NCBI GenBank assembly: GCA_014584305.1
Contig: JACTND010000111.1
Span: 1-45,182 of the forward strand
Origin: Planctomycetota bacterium
GTDB lineage: Bacteria > Planctomycetota > Planctomycetia > Pirellulales > Pirellulaceae
DNA length: 45,182 bases
Reading direction: 5' to 3'
Positions 1 through 9,035 of this stretch are shown here, piece after piece (within the stretch, counting starts at the first letter, position 1; each line of letters opens with the position of its first letter). The position numbers and the translations under genes were made by a program. The notes below the pieces were generated by a model that saw only the letters and a list, made by a program, of their open reading frames with translations, ran no database searches and had not been told where the DNA came from.

Positions 1-2
1 TC

Positions 3-1019
3 GGCGCGACCGCCGCTGCCTGTGCCTTGGGCGTTGGTTTCTGTAGTGCGGATCAGCGATCCGACTGGTCGTTTGAAACCATTCAGACTATTCCCCGCTC
101 TCCGTGGCACTACGCACCCGTAGTCACGGGCGTGGCGTTGCAACCGGCTGGTAATCAACTGGCCGTTGTCGGCGATGACCATTTTATAAGCATCTACGAT
201 CTGCCCACGGGATCGTTGCTGACCAGCCTTGACAAGCATCGAGATTGGATTCGCGCTGCAAGGTTTTCTCCCGATGGTCGCCTTTTGGCAACAAGCGGTA
301 ATGACCGGCAAATCCTGTTATGGGATGCGCAATCGTGGCGGCTGCCCATCTATTTCCCGAAACAACCACAGGCGATTGCCGACATGGCTTTCTCGCCAGA
401 TGGTTCTCAATTGGCAACCGTCGGTTTCGACGCGCGCCTTCGCTTGTTTGACATTGGCGCTCGACGATTGGTGCGGGAATACGAGATGCCCTGTCCGGAT
501 ATGCACGCGGTCACGTTCTCGAACAACGGATCCCGTATCATCGCCGGGGGGCGTTCTGGAGTCATTCGCGCCGTCGATGCGGCGGACGGCAATGTGGCCT
601 GGGACATTGCGGCTCATGCCAAACGCGTGCGCAGCGTGGCTGTCAACAGTTCTGATCTGGTGTTGAGCTGCGGTGAAGATCAGGTCGTTCGAGTTTTCCC
701 AGCAGTCCAAGGAACCGCAGGCGCAGTGCTCGAGAAACGAATGGCCGCCAAACAGTTTGCCGCCGTGTGGATCGATGAGCAGACCTTTGCGACAGCGGGC
801 GCGGACAATCTGATATCCGTGTGGGACTTGTCCACAAAAACCGTTGTCAACACATTGGCAGGTCACACCGGAACCATTTCATGCCTGACTTGTTGCAACG
901 GACATTTGGTTTCTGGCAGTTTTGACACGCAGGTCCGTATTTGGCGCCGTCATGTTCACGCCAGCAGAGAGACTCCGACGTTGCAACAGGCGTCGGGTTG
1001 GAGTCAACAGTTGAAGTAG
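3..1019 (+). CDS. WD40 repeat protein, 5' end outside window
   Basis: The reading frame is open to the left edge of the window, so the N-terminus is missing; the first visible residues (GATAAACALGVGF) look like the end of a signal peptide or membrane segment. What follows is a series of about six to seven WD40 blades, each with the usual pattern of a GH or AH turn, a hydrophobic strand and a closing WD or FD (for example FSPDGRLLATSGNDRQILLWD and a last blade with LAGHTGTISCL ending in VRIWRR). WD40 propellers are protein-interaction platforms and carry no catalytic residues. The stop is TAG at 1017-1019, followed 80 bases later by the LEPR surface protein on the same strand. Partner and function cannot be told from the sequence. 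The fold call is firm, the role is unknown. Confidence 0.85.
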   Translation, partial: GATAAACALGVGFCSADQRSDWSFETIQTIPRSPWHYAPVVTGVALQPAGNQLAVVGDDHFISIYDLPTGSLLTSLDKHRDWIRAARFSPDGRLLATSGNDRQILLWDAQSWRLPIYFPKQPQAIADMAFSPDGSQLATVGFDARLRLFDIGARRLVREYEMPCPDMHAVTFSNNGSRIIAGGRSGVIRAVDAADGNVAWDIAAHAKRVRSVAVNSSDLVLSCGEDQVVRVFPAVQGTAGAVLEKRMAAKQFAAVWIDEQTFATAGADNLISVWDLSTKTVVNTLAGHTGTISCLTCCNGHLVSGSFDTQVRIWRRHVHASRETPTLQQASGWSQQLK

Positions 1020-1099
1020 TGCGTATGAAAACGCCAGGTCGCGGCAGCGATCAGTATAACTAAGCCGTCGGAACAGACTGCGTTCAGGGAGGAACAATC

Positions 1100-4000
1100 A
1101 TGAGCTTGTGGCAATTGGTAACGCAATGGTTGGGTGGTGGAGATCGATCGCAGCGACGCCGCGACATCTCGACGGAAACAACGCGCCGCTGTCAATTCGA
1201 AACTCTGGAGCCGCGCCAGGTACTGTCCGTTAATCCGGTCGTCGCCGGGATTACCTATCATGAGTTGGACGTTGGCCACGACCTTGGTCCCGACCGCTTC
1301 GAGGTTACGTTTCAGGGCGGATCCGGAACCACTCAGTTAACGTCCTTTACCATCAATGGCGATCAAGACGGCAATGGAGTTGTCTCGCGCGGCGACATCG
1401 TGTTTCATGCCAATTCCAGCATCAGCGGAGCGGGCGCAGCGCACCCCTTTCAATTCGACGCCGCAAATAGCTTGGGCATCACCGCCGACGACATCGAATC
1501 GGTCGTCGTTTCGGCGGACGGTTTGTCGCTGACCGTCAATGTGCGCAATTTCCAAGCGGGGGACCGCCTGGTGTTTTGGATCGACGTGGACGAGTTCGAA
1601 ACGCTGCGGTTCGATGAAATCGCCTCGGGCGTCGAATTCGAAGGCAACCAGTTCTCCGCCACGTTCGCCGATCCGCATTATAACTTTGTCAATCGAAGTA
1701 TTACCGCCACGGCCGTGTTCGAGAATTTTACGCAAACGCAATCCAGCGGCATGTTCTACGACTGGTACGACAACCTATTGGCCGCCGGCGGTCAAGCAGC
1801 CGGTCAAACCTTGCAACTCTGGGCAGACAACCTCGACGGCATGGGCAACCGTTCGGCCGCCGCCATCACTGCGTACGACTTGGTCGCTAAACCGATCACT
1901 ATCTCCGGTCACGTCTATCACGATCTCAACATGAATTTGCAGGCGGATCCGGGCGAATCGGGTATCGGAAATGTGTTGCTCACGTTGCAACGCTGGAATG
2001 ATACGGAATCGCGCTTCGACAGCATCGCGCAACGGACAACGGACGCGTCGGGGTACTACGAGTTCGGTCTCGATCTCAATTTGACGCCAGGAACCTACCG
2101 CATTGTGCAGGCGCAACCGAACGGCTTTCTCAGCGTGGGTGCCGTCCCGGGAACCGTGGCTGGCTCTACCACCGGATCGGTAGCACATGATAGCAACTCC
2201 CAACCGAACATTCTGACCAACATCCATGTCTCGTTGGGAGGGACGCATGGGCTGAATTACGACTTTTTTGAGATCAAACCTGTCTCGATCACCGGTACCG
2301 TTCATGCCAATGTGGACGGGAATTGTACCTACAATCCCGAAGTTGGCGACTACTATTTGTCGGGAGTAACCCTTCGACTGTTCGACCTGCAAGGTAACCA
2401 GGTCGCCGTAACTCAAACCGACGCGCTGGGTCGCTATACCTTTGCCGGGATGCTCCCCGGCACCTACACGGTGGTTCAAGATCAACCCTCTGGCTTACTG
2501 GATGGAGGTGCACATGTCGGCACCGTCAACGGCGCTCCCCGCGGGACGTCTGCTGCCAATCGCATCAGTGATATTTCATTGAGTAGTGGACAGCAAGGCA
2601 TCAATTACAACTTCTGTGAGCATGTTCCCGCCCAAATCTGTGGTTACGTCTATCATGACCGCAACAACGATGGCGTTCGCGGACCCGGTGAAGAAGGTAT
2701 CGCTAATGTCGTGATCCGGCTGTTTGACGCGGACGGACGGCTCATCTCCGAAACGACCACCAATGCCGAAGGCCGATACTGTTTCACGGATTTGATCGCA
2801 GGCACGTATCGCTTGCGTGAGGTTCAACCCGCCAACTTCGTTGATGGTCGCGACACAGTGGGAACCATCGACGGCAGCCCCGTTGGCGAAATCGGCGGCA
2901 ACGACTACTTCCGCAACATACACGTAAAAGGTGGGCAGGCCGCTGTTAATTTCAACTTCGGCGAGCTGCGATTGGCGTCTTTAAGCGGATTTGTCTATTA
3001 CGATGCCGACGGAAATCAAGTGCTGGACACGTCGCGCGGGGACCAGCCGATCGCCGGCGTCACCTTGCAGTTGCTCGATTCGAGCGGCCAAGTTGTGGCC
3101 ACAACAACGACGGATCAGCACGGCGCCTATCAGTTCAACAATCTGTTGCCCGGTACCTACAGCGTTCGACAGATCCAGCCGCAAGACTATTTCACTGCCG
3201 GACAAACCGTGGGACGATACGAAAATGGCAACGCGGGTCCCGGCTCAGCCGTGACCACGAATCTGTTGAGCGGTATCGTCATCCACTCCGGACAAAAGTT
3301 GGTTCAGTATGACTTCCAGGAAGCGTTGCCAGCAGCAATCGTCGGCCGGGTGTGGGAAGACGGTCCGGCGTTTCAAACTGCCGATGGGAACGTCCCGTCC
3401 AACTACCGTGACCAACGTGATGGAGTCTATCAAGCGGGAGTCGATACGCCGTTGGCCGGTGTACGGATGATGTTGTATTTCTTCATCGACCCCAGTAGCG
3501 GCGACATTGCGCCGCGCCCAGTGACGTTAGGCGATGTGCTTCCCGGCAATTACGGCCACTTGGGAACAAGCGACCCACAGACTCCGATTTGGGTGCTGAC
3601 TGATGCCAACGGCGAGTACCGTTTCGAGGGGTTGCCCGCCGGCAATTACATCGTGGTACAGCATCAACCCCAGGGATACACCGACGCCAATGACTATGCG
3701 GGTACCACTACCGGCTTCACGTACAATTCCCTCAGTCAAGCCCAATTGGCACCGGCCAGTGTCCTGCAGACATTCAGCGTGGCCCAAGTTATGGATTCGA
3801 TTGTCAACATCCGTATCAACGCCGGTGGGATTTCGTTGCAGAACAACTTTACGGAAGTTCGCGCCGAGTTGTACCAGCCGCCAGTGGATCCACCCGTAAA
3901 CCCACCGATCAATCCGTTGACGCCCCCGATCACTCCGCCGCGCGTACCCAATCCGACACCTCCCTCGCCGCCTCTAGCGTTCTACGGGGGTTTAGCCGGT

Positions 4001-5041
4001 GCACAACCAATTCAAAGTTTTGGAATCGTTCAGCGCTCGGCGCATTTCCGGGTGGCCGGACAGTCCGATCCGCATACCTGGCATCTGAGCGTAATTAACG
4101 CCGGCGCTCCGCGCTCCGTCGAAGAAGATCACTCCTCGCGCGCCCAGTGGTTGCAGGCGTCGCACTTGAATCACAATGACTGGAATCGATTCAACATGGA
4201 GGAATCACAGTGGTTGTTCGCCAACGTAGTCAATGGCCACGCCAAAGTAATCAATGACACGATCCGCTTCGGTCCCATCGATGCCACGCCATTAGCTGGC
4301 GATTTTACGGGCGATGGCAAGTTCGAGATCGCCATCTACAAAGACGGTTACTTTTTGATCGACATCAACGGCAATGGCTCCTGGGACCAGGATGATTTGT
4401 TGGTGCAACTCGGTGATGGGCGAGATCAACCAGTTGTCGGCGACTGGGATGGCGATGGTAAGGACGATGTTGGTATCTTTGGTCCGATCTGGGCCGGTGA
4501 CTGGGAAGCGATTGCTCGAGAACCAGGATTGCCCAATCCAGAGAATGTGGCCTACACCCGGCCGAAGAATGTCCCGCCAGCCGCATTGGAAGGCGCGCAC
4601 GGCGCGCGCTATCTGAAGCTTTCCGCGCATGGCAAGGAACGTGCCGATTTGATCGACCATGTGTTCGGCATCGAAAATAGTCGAATCGTACCGGTCACGG
4701 GCGACTGGAATGGCAACGGCATTCGTTCGATCGGTGCCTTCGAGGGGGGCAGTTGGCGACTGGACGTCAATGGCGACGGATTGTATGACCAACGCGATAT
4801 CGTCGCGCAATTTGGACGCGCTGGAGACGTGCCCATTGTCGGTGACTTCAACGGCGACGGGATCGATCAAATTGGGATTTATCGCCAAGGCACGTGGATC
4901 ATTGATTCGAACTACAACTATCAGATCGACAATGACGACGTGAGTTTTGTTTTCGGTTCCGCGAATGAAGTTCCGGTTGTCGGCGACTGGAATGGCGACG
5001 GCCGCGCAGGGGTGGGGTTGTTCCGGGCGCGCACAAACTAG
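1100..5041 (+). CDS. Large LEPR-motif surface protein with SdrD-B-like and FG-GAP-like repeats
   Basis: This 1313-residue protein starts at an ATG with a good ribosome site (AGGGAGGA, 1087-1094). Residues 33-43 read FETLEPRQVLS, the LEPR-type motif found near the N-terminus of large exported planctomycete proteins. From about residue 267 there are five repeats (starting near 267, 395, 511, 627 and 747) with the SdrD-B/Cna-B pattern: a GxVYxDxNxDG start, a DxxGxYxF middle and a PGTYxVxxxQP end; this fold usually binds calcium and forms stalks. A proline-rich linker (about 930-965) leads to a C-terminal region (about 1064-1312) of repeated GDWNGDG and GDFNGDG units, like FG-GAP/VCBS propeller repeats with Asp-rich calcium loops. 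The likely role is cell-surface or matrix structure or adhesion. No catalytic domain was recognised in it. It is convergent with grpE. Confidence 0.85.
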   Translation: MSLWQLVTQWLGGGDRSQRRRDISTETTRRCQFETLEPRQVLSVNPVVAGITYHELDVGHDLGPDRFEVTFQGGSGTTQLTSFTINGDQDGNGVVSRGDIVFHANSSISGAGAAHPFQFDAANSLGITADDIESVVVSADGLSLTVNVRNFQAGDRLVFWIDVDEFETLRFDEIASGVEFEGNQFSATFADPHYNFVNRSITATAVFENFTQTQSSGMFYDWYDNLLAAGGQAAGQTLQLWADNLDGMGNRSAAAITAYDLVAKPITISGHVYHDLNMNLQADPGESGIGNVLLTLQRWNDTESRFDSIAQRTTDASGYYEFGLDLNLTPGTYRIVQAQPNGFLSVGAVPGTVAGSTTGSVAHDSNSQPNILTNIHVSLGGTHGLNYDFFEIKPVSITGTVHANVDGNCTYNPEVGDYYLSGVTLRLFDLQGNQVAVTQTDALGRYTFAGMLPGTYTVVQDQPSGLLDGGAHVGTVNGAPRGTSAANRISDISLSSGQQGINYNFCEHVPAQICGYVYHDRNNDGVRGPGEEGIANVVIRLFDADGRLISETTTNAEGRYCFTDLIAGTYRLREVQPANFVDGRDTVGTIDGSPVGEIGGNDYFRNIHVKGGQAAVNFNFGELRLASLSGFVYYDADGNQVLDTSRGDQPIAGVTLQLLDSSGQVVATTTTDQHGAYQFNNLLPGTYSVRQIQPQDYFTAGQTVGRYENGNAGPGSAVTTNLLSGIVIHSGQKLVQYDFQEALPAAIVGRVWEDGPAFQTADGNVPSNYRDQRDGVYQAGVDTPLAGVRMMLYFFIDPSSGDIAPRPVTLGDVLPGNYGHLGTSDPQTPIWVLTDANGEYRFEGLPAGNYIVVQHQPQGYTDANDYAGTTTGFTYNSLSQAQLAPASVLQTFSVAQVMDSIVNIRINAGGISLQNNFTEVRAELYQPPVDPPVNPPINPLTPPITPPRVPNPTPPSPPLAFYGGLAGAQPIQSFGIVQRSAHFRVAGQSDPHTWHLSVINAGAPRSVEEDHSSRAQWLQASHLNHNDWNRFNMEESQWLFANVVNGHAKVINDTIRFGPIDATPLAGDFTGDGKFEIAIYKDGYFLIDINGNGSWDQDDLLVQLGDGRDQPVVGDWDGDGKDDVGIFGPIWAGDWEAIAREPGLPNPENVAYTRPKNVPPAALEGAHGARYLKLSAHGKERADLIDHVFGIENSRIVPVTGDWNGNGIRSIGAFEGGSWRLDVNGDGLYDQRDIVAQFGRAGDVPIVGDFNGDGIDQIGIYRQGTWIIDSNYNYQIDNDDVSFVFGSANEVPVVGDWNGDGRAGVGLFRARTN

Positions 5042-5091
5042 CACTGTGCTGCCTTCGGGTAGTTCCATGCAACGATCGTTCCGGATGTCTT

Positions 5092-5113
5092 GAGAGGCCA
5101 CGACTCGCCTCTC
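5092..5113. terminator. Hairpin between convergent genes, possible bidirectional terminator
   Basis: GAGAGGC (5092-5098) pairs with GCCTCTC (5107-5113) across an 8-base loop, in the short gap between the LEPR gene and grpE, which converge. There is no T-run on either side, so intrinsic termination is only a guess. The GCCTCTC arm resembles the CGCCTC hairpins found elsewhere in this window, so it may be a copy of that repeat family. Confidence 0.35.
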
Positions 5114-5146
5114 GGAGCCGAATCACGACGCCAACCTACCGATCCA

Positions 5147-5764
5147 TTAGACGCGCGCTGAAGGGCCAACAACGACCACTTGCGAGGGGCGAAGAACGCG
5201 GTCATGAAGCTTGTAACCCGCTCGTAATTCCTGAACAATTTGGTTAGGAGGCGAGTCGGTTGATTCGATCATCTGCACAGCTTGGTGCAAGTTGGGATCG
5301 AATGCTTCACCGACGGCTTCAATGCGCACGCAGCCGTACTTTTGCAGCACGTCCTTCATTTGACCGACAACCATGTGGACGCCAGTCAACACATTATCAG
5401 ACTGTGAGGTACAAGGAGCCGAATCCAATGCGCGTTCCAAGTTATCCAATGTCTCGAGCAGGTCAGTGATTAGTCCCCAATTGGCAAACTTCAATTGCTC
5501 ATCGGCTTCGCGGCGCGCGCGGCGCCGGAAATTCTCAAGATCGGCCTGATAACGAAGGGCGCGATTCTCGGCGTCTGTCAACTGGCTGCGCAAGGACTCG
5601 ATCAAGGCTTCTTCCGCCAGCGGTGACAGGGAGGCAGCTGGGGAATCGTCCGGTTCGATCAACGATTCCAAAGCAGCATCCACCGATTGGCTTGGTCGAG
5701 GCTCTTGTGTTTCGGCGGGCTCGACGGCGTGTTGATGACCGTTGGGTGAATTGTTGTTGGACAT
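5147..5764 (-). CDS. grpE: Nucleotide exchange factor GrpE
   Basis: GrpE releases ADP from DnaK and so resets the DnaK-DnaJ chaperone cycle in the cytoplasm. The 205-residue product has the family layout: an acidic, low-complexity N-terminus (to about 55), a long helical region with RYQADLENFRRRARRE, and a C-terminal beta domain with the GExFDPNLHQAVQ-type signature (here GEAFDPNLHQAVQM) and the closing LHDRVLRPSQVVV. A GAGGA ribosome site lies just upstream of the ATG. It is the last gene of a minus-strand chaperone run, 45 bases after dnaJ. No dnaK is in the window, so its partner is encoded elsewhere. Confidence 0.95.
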   Translation of the reverse strand: MSNNNSPNGHQHAVEPAETQEPRPSQSVDAALESLIEPDDSPAASLSPLAEEALIESLRSQLTDAENRALRYQADLENFRRRARREADEQLKFANWGLITDLLETLDNLERALDSAPCTSQSDNVLTGVHMVVGQMKDVLQKYGCVRIEAVGEAFDPNLHQAVQMIESTDSPPNQIVQELRAGYKLHDRVLRPSQVVVVGPSARV

Positions 5765-5809
5765 TGTGCTGTATCCTCGTCGCTTTCGTGTGCTCAGGGC
5801 CGAAGTCTG

Positions 5810-6958
5810 TTACTGACCGTTAGTCTCTGCCGGCGCCGACCAACCAAAGTAATCGCGAATGCGTTCCAGGAAATTCTTGCGTTCTGGCAGAACATCCGTC
5901 TGTTCCAATTCGGCAATCTTTCGAAACAGTTTCTCTTGTTCGGCAGATACTTTCTTTGGGATCTCGATGTAGGTCTGAATCAACAAGTCGCCGCGCCGCG
6001 ACGGTTGCCGCGGGTCCGGAAGTCCCCGTCCCGCGAGCTTGAACACCTCGCCCGATTGCGTACCGCGCGGAATGGTAATCGATTCAGGACCGGACAATGT
6101 GGGAACATCCAACTCGGTGCCCAATATGGCCTGTGTACAGGTCAATGGGATTTGTACAATCAAGTTGTGTTGGTCCCGATGAAACAAAGGATGTTGTTTG
6201 ACGCTTATAAAGCAATAACAATCACCCGCGGGGCCGCCGTCGATGCTGGCGTCGCCTTCTCCACTCAATCGCACGCGCATCCCCTCATCCACTCCAGGGG
6301 GAATTGTGACGTCGAGACGGGCTTTCTCCGCCGTCATACCGCGCCCGCGGCAATCGGGACAAGGATCGACGATGCGCGCGCCGGCGCCGCGGCATGCCGG
6401 ACAGGTTGTTTGCACACTCAAAATTCCTGCCGATTGAATTACCTGCCCGCGGCCGCCGCAATGTCCGCATCGCTGTGGTTCACTGCCGGGACGACTGCCG
6501 CTGCCACGACAGCCGGAACATAATCGATGGCGGTTGAAGCGAATCTCGCGGGTCGCTCCGTTGGCGACTTCTTCCAATGTGACCGAAACATCAACGCGGA
6601 CATCATCTCCTTTGCGCGCGCGTCGCCCAGCCTGGCTGCGACTGCCGAAGAAATCTCCGAACAATCCTCCTCCGAACATTTCGCCGAAGGCTGCAAAAAT
6701 GTCTTCCGCCGAGCTAAAGCCGGCGCCATTGGAATCCACGCCGGCGTGACCAAAACGATCGTAGCGCGCGCGCTTATCCGGATCACTCAGCACCTCGTAT
6801 GCTTCTGCCGCCTCCTTAAACCGGTGGCTGGCTTGCTCATCGCCCGGATTGCTATCGGGGTGATACTTGACCGCCATCTTGCGATAAGCCTTGGCAATCT
6901 CGCGCTCGTCGGCGTCGCGATCGACATGCAGCACTTCGTAGTAATCCCGTTTCGACAT
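5810..6958 (-). CDS. dnaJ: Chaperone protein DnaJ
   Basis: DnaJ delivers unfolded proteins to DnaK and stimulates its ATPase. The 382-residue protein has an N-terminal J domain with the HPD motif (33-35), a Gly/Phe-rich stretch (about 75-110), a cysteine-rich zinc region with four CxxCxGxG-type repeats (Cys147/150, 164/167, 186/189, 200/203), and the C-terminal substrate-binding beta domains ending near residue 350. All four zinc repeats are intact, so this is a full type I DnaJ. It sits between the broken groEL copy and grpE. I see no clear Shine-Dalgarno sequence before the ATG, which may mean translation depends on the upstream part of the operon. Confidence 0.95.
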   Translation of the reverse strand: MSKRDYYEVLHVDRDADEREIAKAYRKMAVKYHPDSNPGDEQASHRFKEAAEAYEVLSDPDKRARYDRFGHAGVDSNGAGFSSAEDIFAAFGEMFGGGLFGDFFGSRSQAGRRARKGDDVRVDVSVTLEEVANGATREIRFNRHRLCSGCRGSGSRPGSEPQRCGHCGGRGQVIQSAGILSVQTTCPACRGAGARIVDPCPDCRGRGMTAEKARLDVTIPPGVDEGMRVRLSGEGDASIDGGPAGDCYCFISVKQHPLFHRDQHNLIVQIPLTCTQAILGTELDVPTLSGPESITIPRGTQSGEVFKLAGRGLPDPRQPSRRGDLLIQTYIEIPKKVSAEQEKLFRKIAELEQTDVLPERKNFLERIRDYFGWSAPAETNGQ

Positions 6959-7080
6959 GGGGCGTGGAATTCTGTGTTAGCACCCGCGCAGATAAAAAAT
7001 GGGCCGTCCAACGCATTCCCGCTGGCGGCCCATACGATCGTTCCGTCCTTGTTACTTGGTTCCTATCGCCGTTGGCCAGA

Positions 7081-8624
7081 CTAAGCGATCACGCCTTCGG
7101 GCAAACGCTTCTTCTTGTCATCATCAAGCGTCGAAACCATGGCGTCAGTCGTGAGCAGCAGTCCCGCAATGCTGGCCGCGTTGATCAGGGCCGTCCGCAC
7201 CACCTTGACCGGATCGATAATCCCGGCTTTGAACATATCGACATACTCGCCCGTATTGGCGTCAAAGCCTGTATTCGTCGGCTTGTCATTAACGACATCA
7301 ACCACCACCGAGCCATCGATTCCGCCGTTGTCCGCAATTTGACGGATCGGGGCCGACAAGGCGCTTAATACAATTTCGACTCCGATCTTCTCATCTCCTT
7401 TGGCAGACGAGCGGGCTTTCTCGACAGCCTCGCGGCACCGCAGCAGAGCGACACCACCCCCCGGCAAGATGCCTTCTTCGACCGCCGCGCGCGTCGCATG
7501 CAACGCATCTTCGACCCGCGCCTTCTTCTGCTTCATCTCCGTTTCGGTTTCCGCGCCTCCGTTTGGCTGATTTGCTTGCGAATCTGCTCGACCCGCGCTT
7601 CGACCTCCTTGCGGCTGCCAGCCCCTTCGACCAACGTCGTGTTGTTTTTGTCGATCGTGGCTTTCTTCACCCGGCCAAGTTGGTTCAACGCGACGTTCTC
7701 CAACTGGATTCCCAAGTCTTCGCTAATCAACGTACCGCCAGTGAGGACTGCCATATCACCTAACATGGCCTTGCGGCGATCGCCGAAACCTGGCGCCTTG
7801 ACCGCACAGACGTTCAACAAGCCGCGCAGCTTATTGACCACCAACAGCGTCAACGCTTCCGCGTCCACATCCTCGGCAATAATCAACAGCGGTTTTCCCG
7901 ACTGGCTGATTTTTTCCAACAGTGGAACCAGGTCGCGGATGTTGCTGATCTTCTTTTCGTAGAGCAACACGTAAGCATCGCTCAATTCGCAGGTCATCGC
8001 TCCCGGATTCGTAATGAAGTACGGAGAGATAAACCCTTTGTCGAATTGCATGCCATCCACGTAATCGACGACGGTCTCCCGCGACTTCCCTTCCTCGACG
8101 GTAATCACCCCGTCCTGGCCGACACGGTGCAGCGCGTCCGCCAGCAATTCGCCGATGACCGGGTCGTTGTTTGCGCTAATCGCGCCAACGCTAGCCACCT
8201 CTTCCTTTTTGGAGACCTTCTTGGACATGGCAATCAATTGCGCCTCTGCAGCTTGAGCCGCCTTTTCAATCCCGCGGCGGACAGCCATGGGATTGCTGCC
8301 CACTACGATGCTGCGCAGCCCCTCGCGGAAAATCGCACGGGCCAACACCGTAGCGGTCGTTGTGCCATCGCCGGCCAGATCGGAAGTCTTTTGCGCGACT
8401 TCAACCACGAGCTTGGCGCCCATGTTCTCGAACCGGTCCTCCAGCTCAATCTCTTTGGCAACCGTAACGCCGTCTTTGGTCACCGTCGGCCCGCCAAACG
8501 ATTTCGAAATGATCACATTTCGCCCGGTCGGCCCCATGGTAATGGCCACCGCATCGGCCAGTTTGTCGATCCCGACCATCATCCGCTTGCGGGCGTGGTC
8601 GTCAAAAATCAATTGCTTCGCCAC
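7081..8624 (-). pseudogene. groEL: groEL copy 1, disrupted by an internal deletion and frameshift
   Basis: Reading from the GTG at 8624 (ribosome site AAGGAAAA), the first 363 codons follow GroEL closely: [16 protein letters not shown], the [10 protein letters not shown] nucleotide loop and the apical domain. After [11 protein letters not shown] the protein runs out of frame and stops at 7533. The rest of GroEL (AETETEMK, then [26 protein letters not shown] and onward to 7081) continues in another frame. Compared with the intact copy downstream in coordinate, about 25 residues (the [17 protein letters not shown] region) are gone, a net loss near 73 bases. The second part has its own ATG overlapping the first stop (ATGA, 7533-7536), so two polypeptides could in principle be made. 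The C-terminus lacks a GGM tail. Either a pseudogene or, less likely, a split gene; an assembly fault is possible too. Confidence 0.75.
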
Positions 8625-8677
8625 AATGTTTTCCTTTTTGTTAATAAACTAGGTACGGTCCATGCGACGCAGCGCAA

Positions 8678-8974
8678 CTAGACGATCTTTGCCAAGATGT
8701 CGGATTCGCGGAGAATCTTGAATTCATCACCTTCAATCTCGATTTCCGTTCCGCCATACTTGCCGAAAATCACTTCATCCCCAACTGAAACCGACAATGA
8801 GCCACGTTGGCCATTGTCCAGAAGCTTGCCAGGACCAACCGCCAACACCGTCCCACGCTGCGGCTTTTCCTTGGCATTGTCCGGCAAGACGATCCCGCCA
8901 GCGGTCATTTCTTCGGCTTCGCAAGGCTCCACTACCACGCGATCATCCAACGGTCGAATTTTAATTTTGGTCAT
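8678..8974 (-). CDS. groES: Co-chaperonin GroES
   Basis: GroES forms the seven-subunit lid of the GroEL folding chamber. The 98-residue product (start at the ATG at 8974, with AAGGGAAA upstream) has the family's landmarks: [12 protein letters not shown] at the N-terminus, the mobile loop [15 protein letters not shown], which binds GroEL, and the closing [16 protein letters not shown] longer reading starting at 8989 is possible but has no ribosome site. It lies between two groEL copies, 53 bases before the broken one, the usual groES-groEL order; its working partner must be the other copy (9036-10712) or one outside the window. Confidence 0.96.
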   Translation of the reverse strand: MTKIKIRPLDDRVVVEPCEAEEMTAGGIVLPDNAKEKPQRGTVLAVGPGKLLDNGQRGSLSVSVGDEVIFGKYGGTEIEIEGDEFKILRESDILAKIV

Positions 8975-9035
8975 GTTTTCCCTTTCCAAAGTAAATTGAT
9001 GCTCGATGTTTGTGATTCGTTATTGATGCCGGGAA

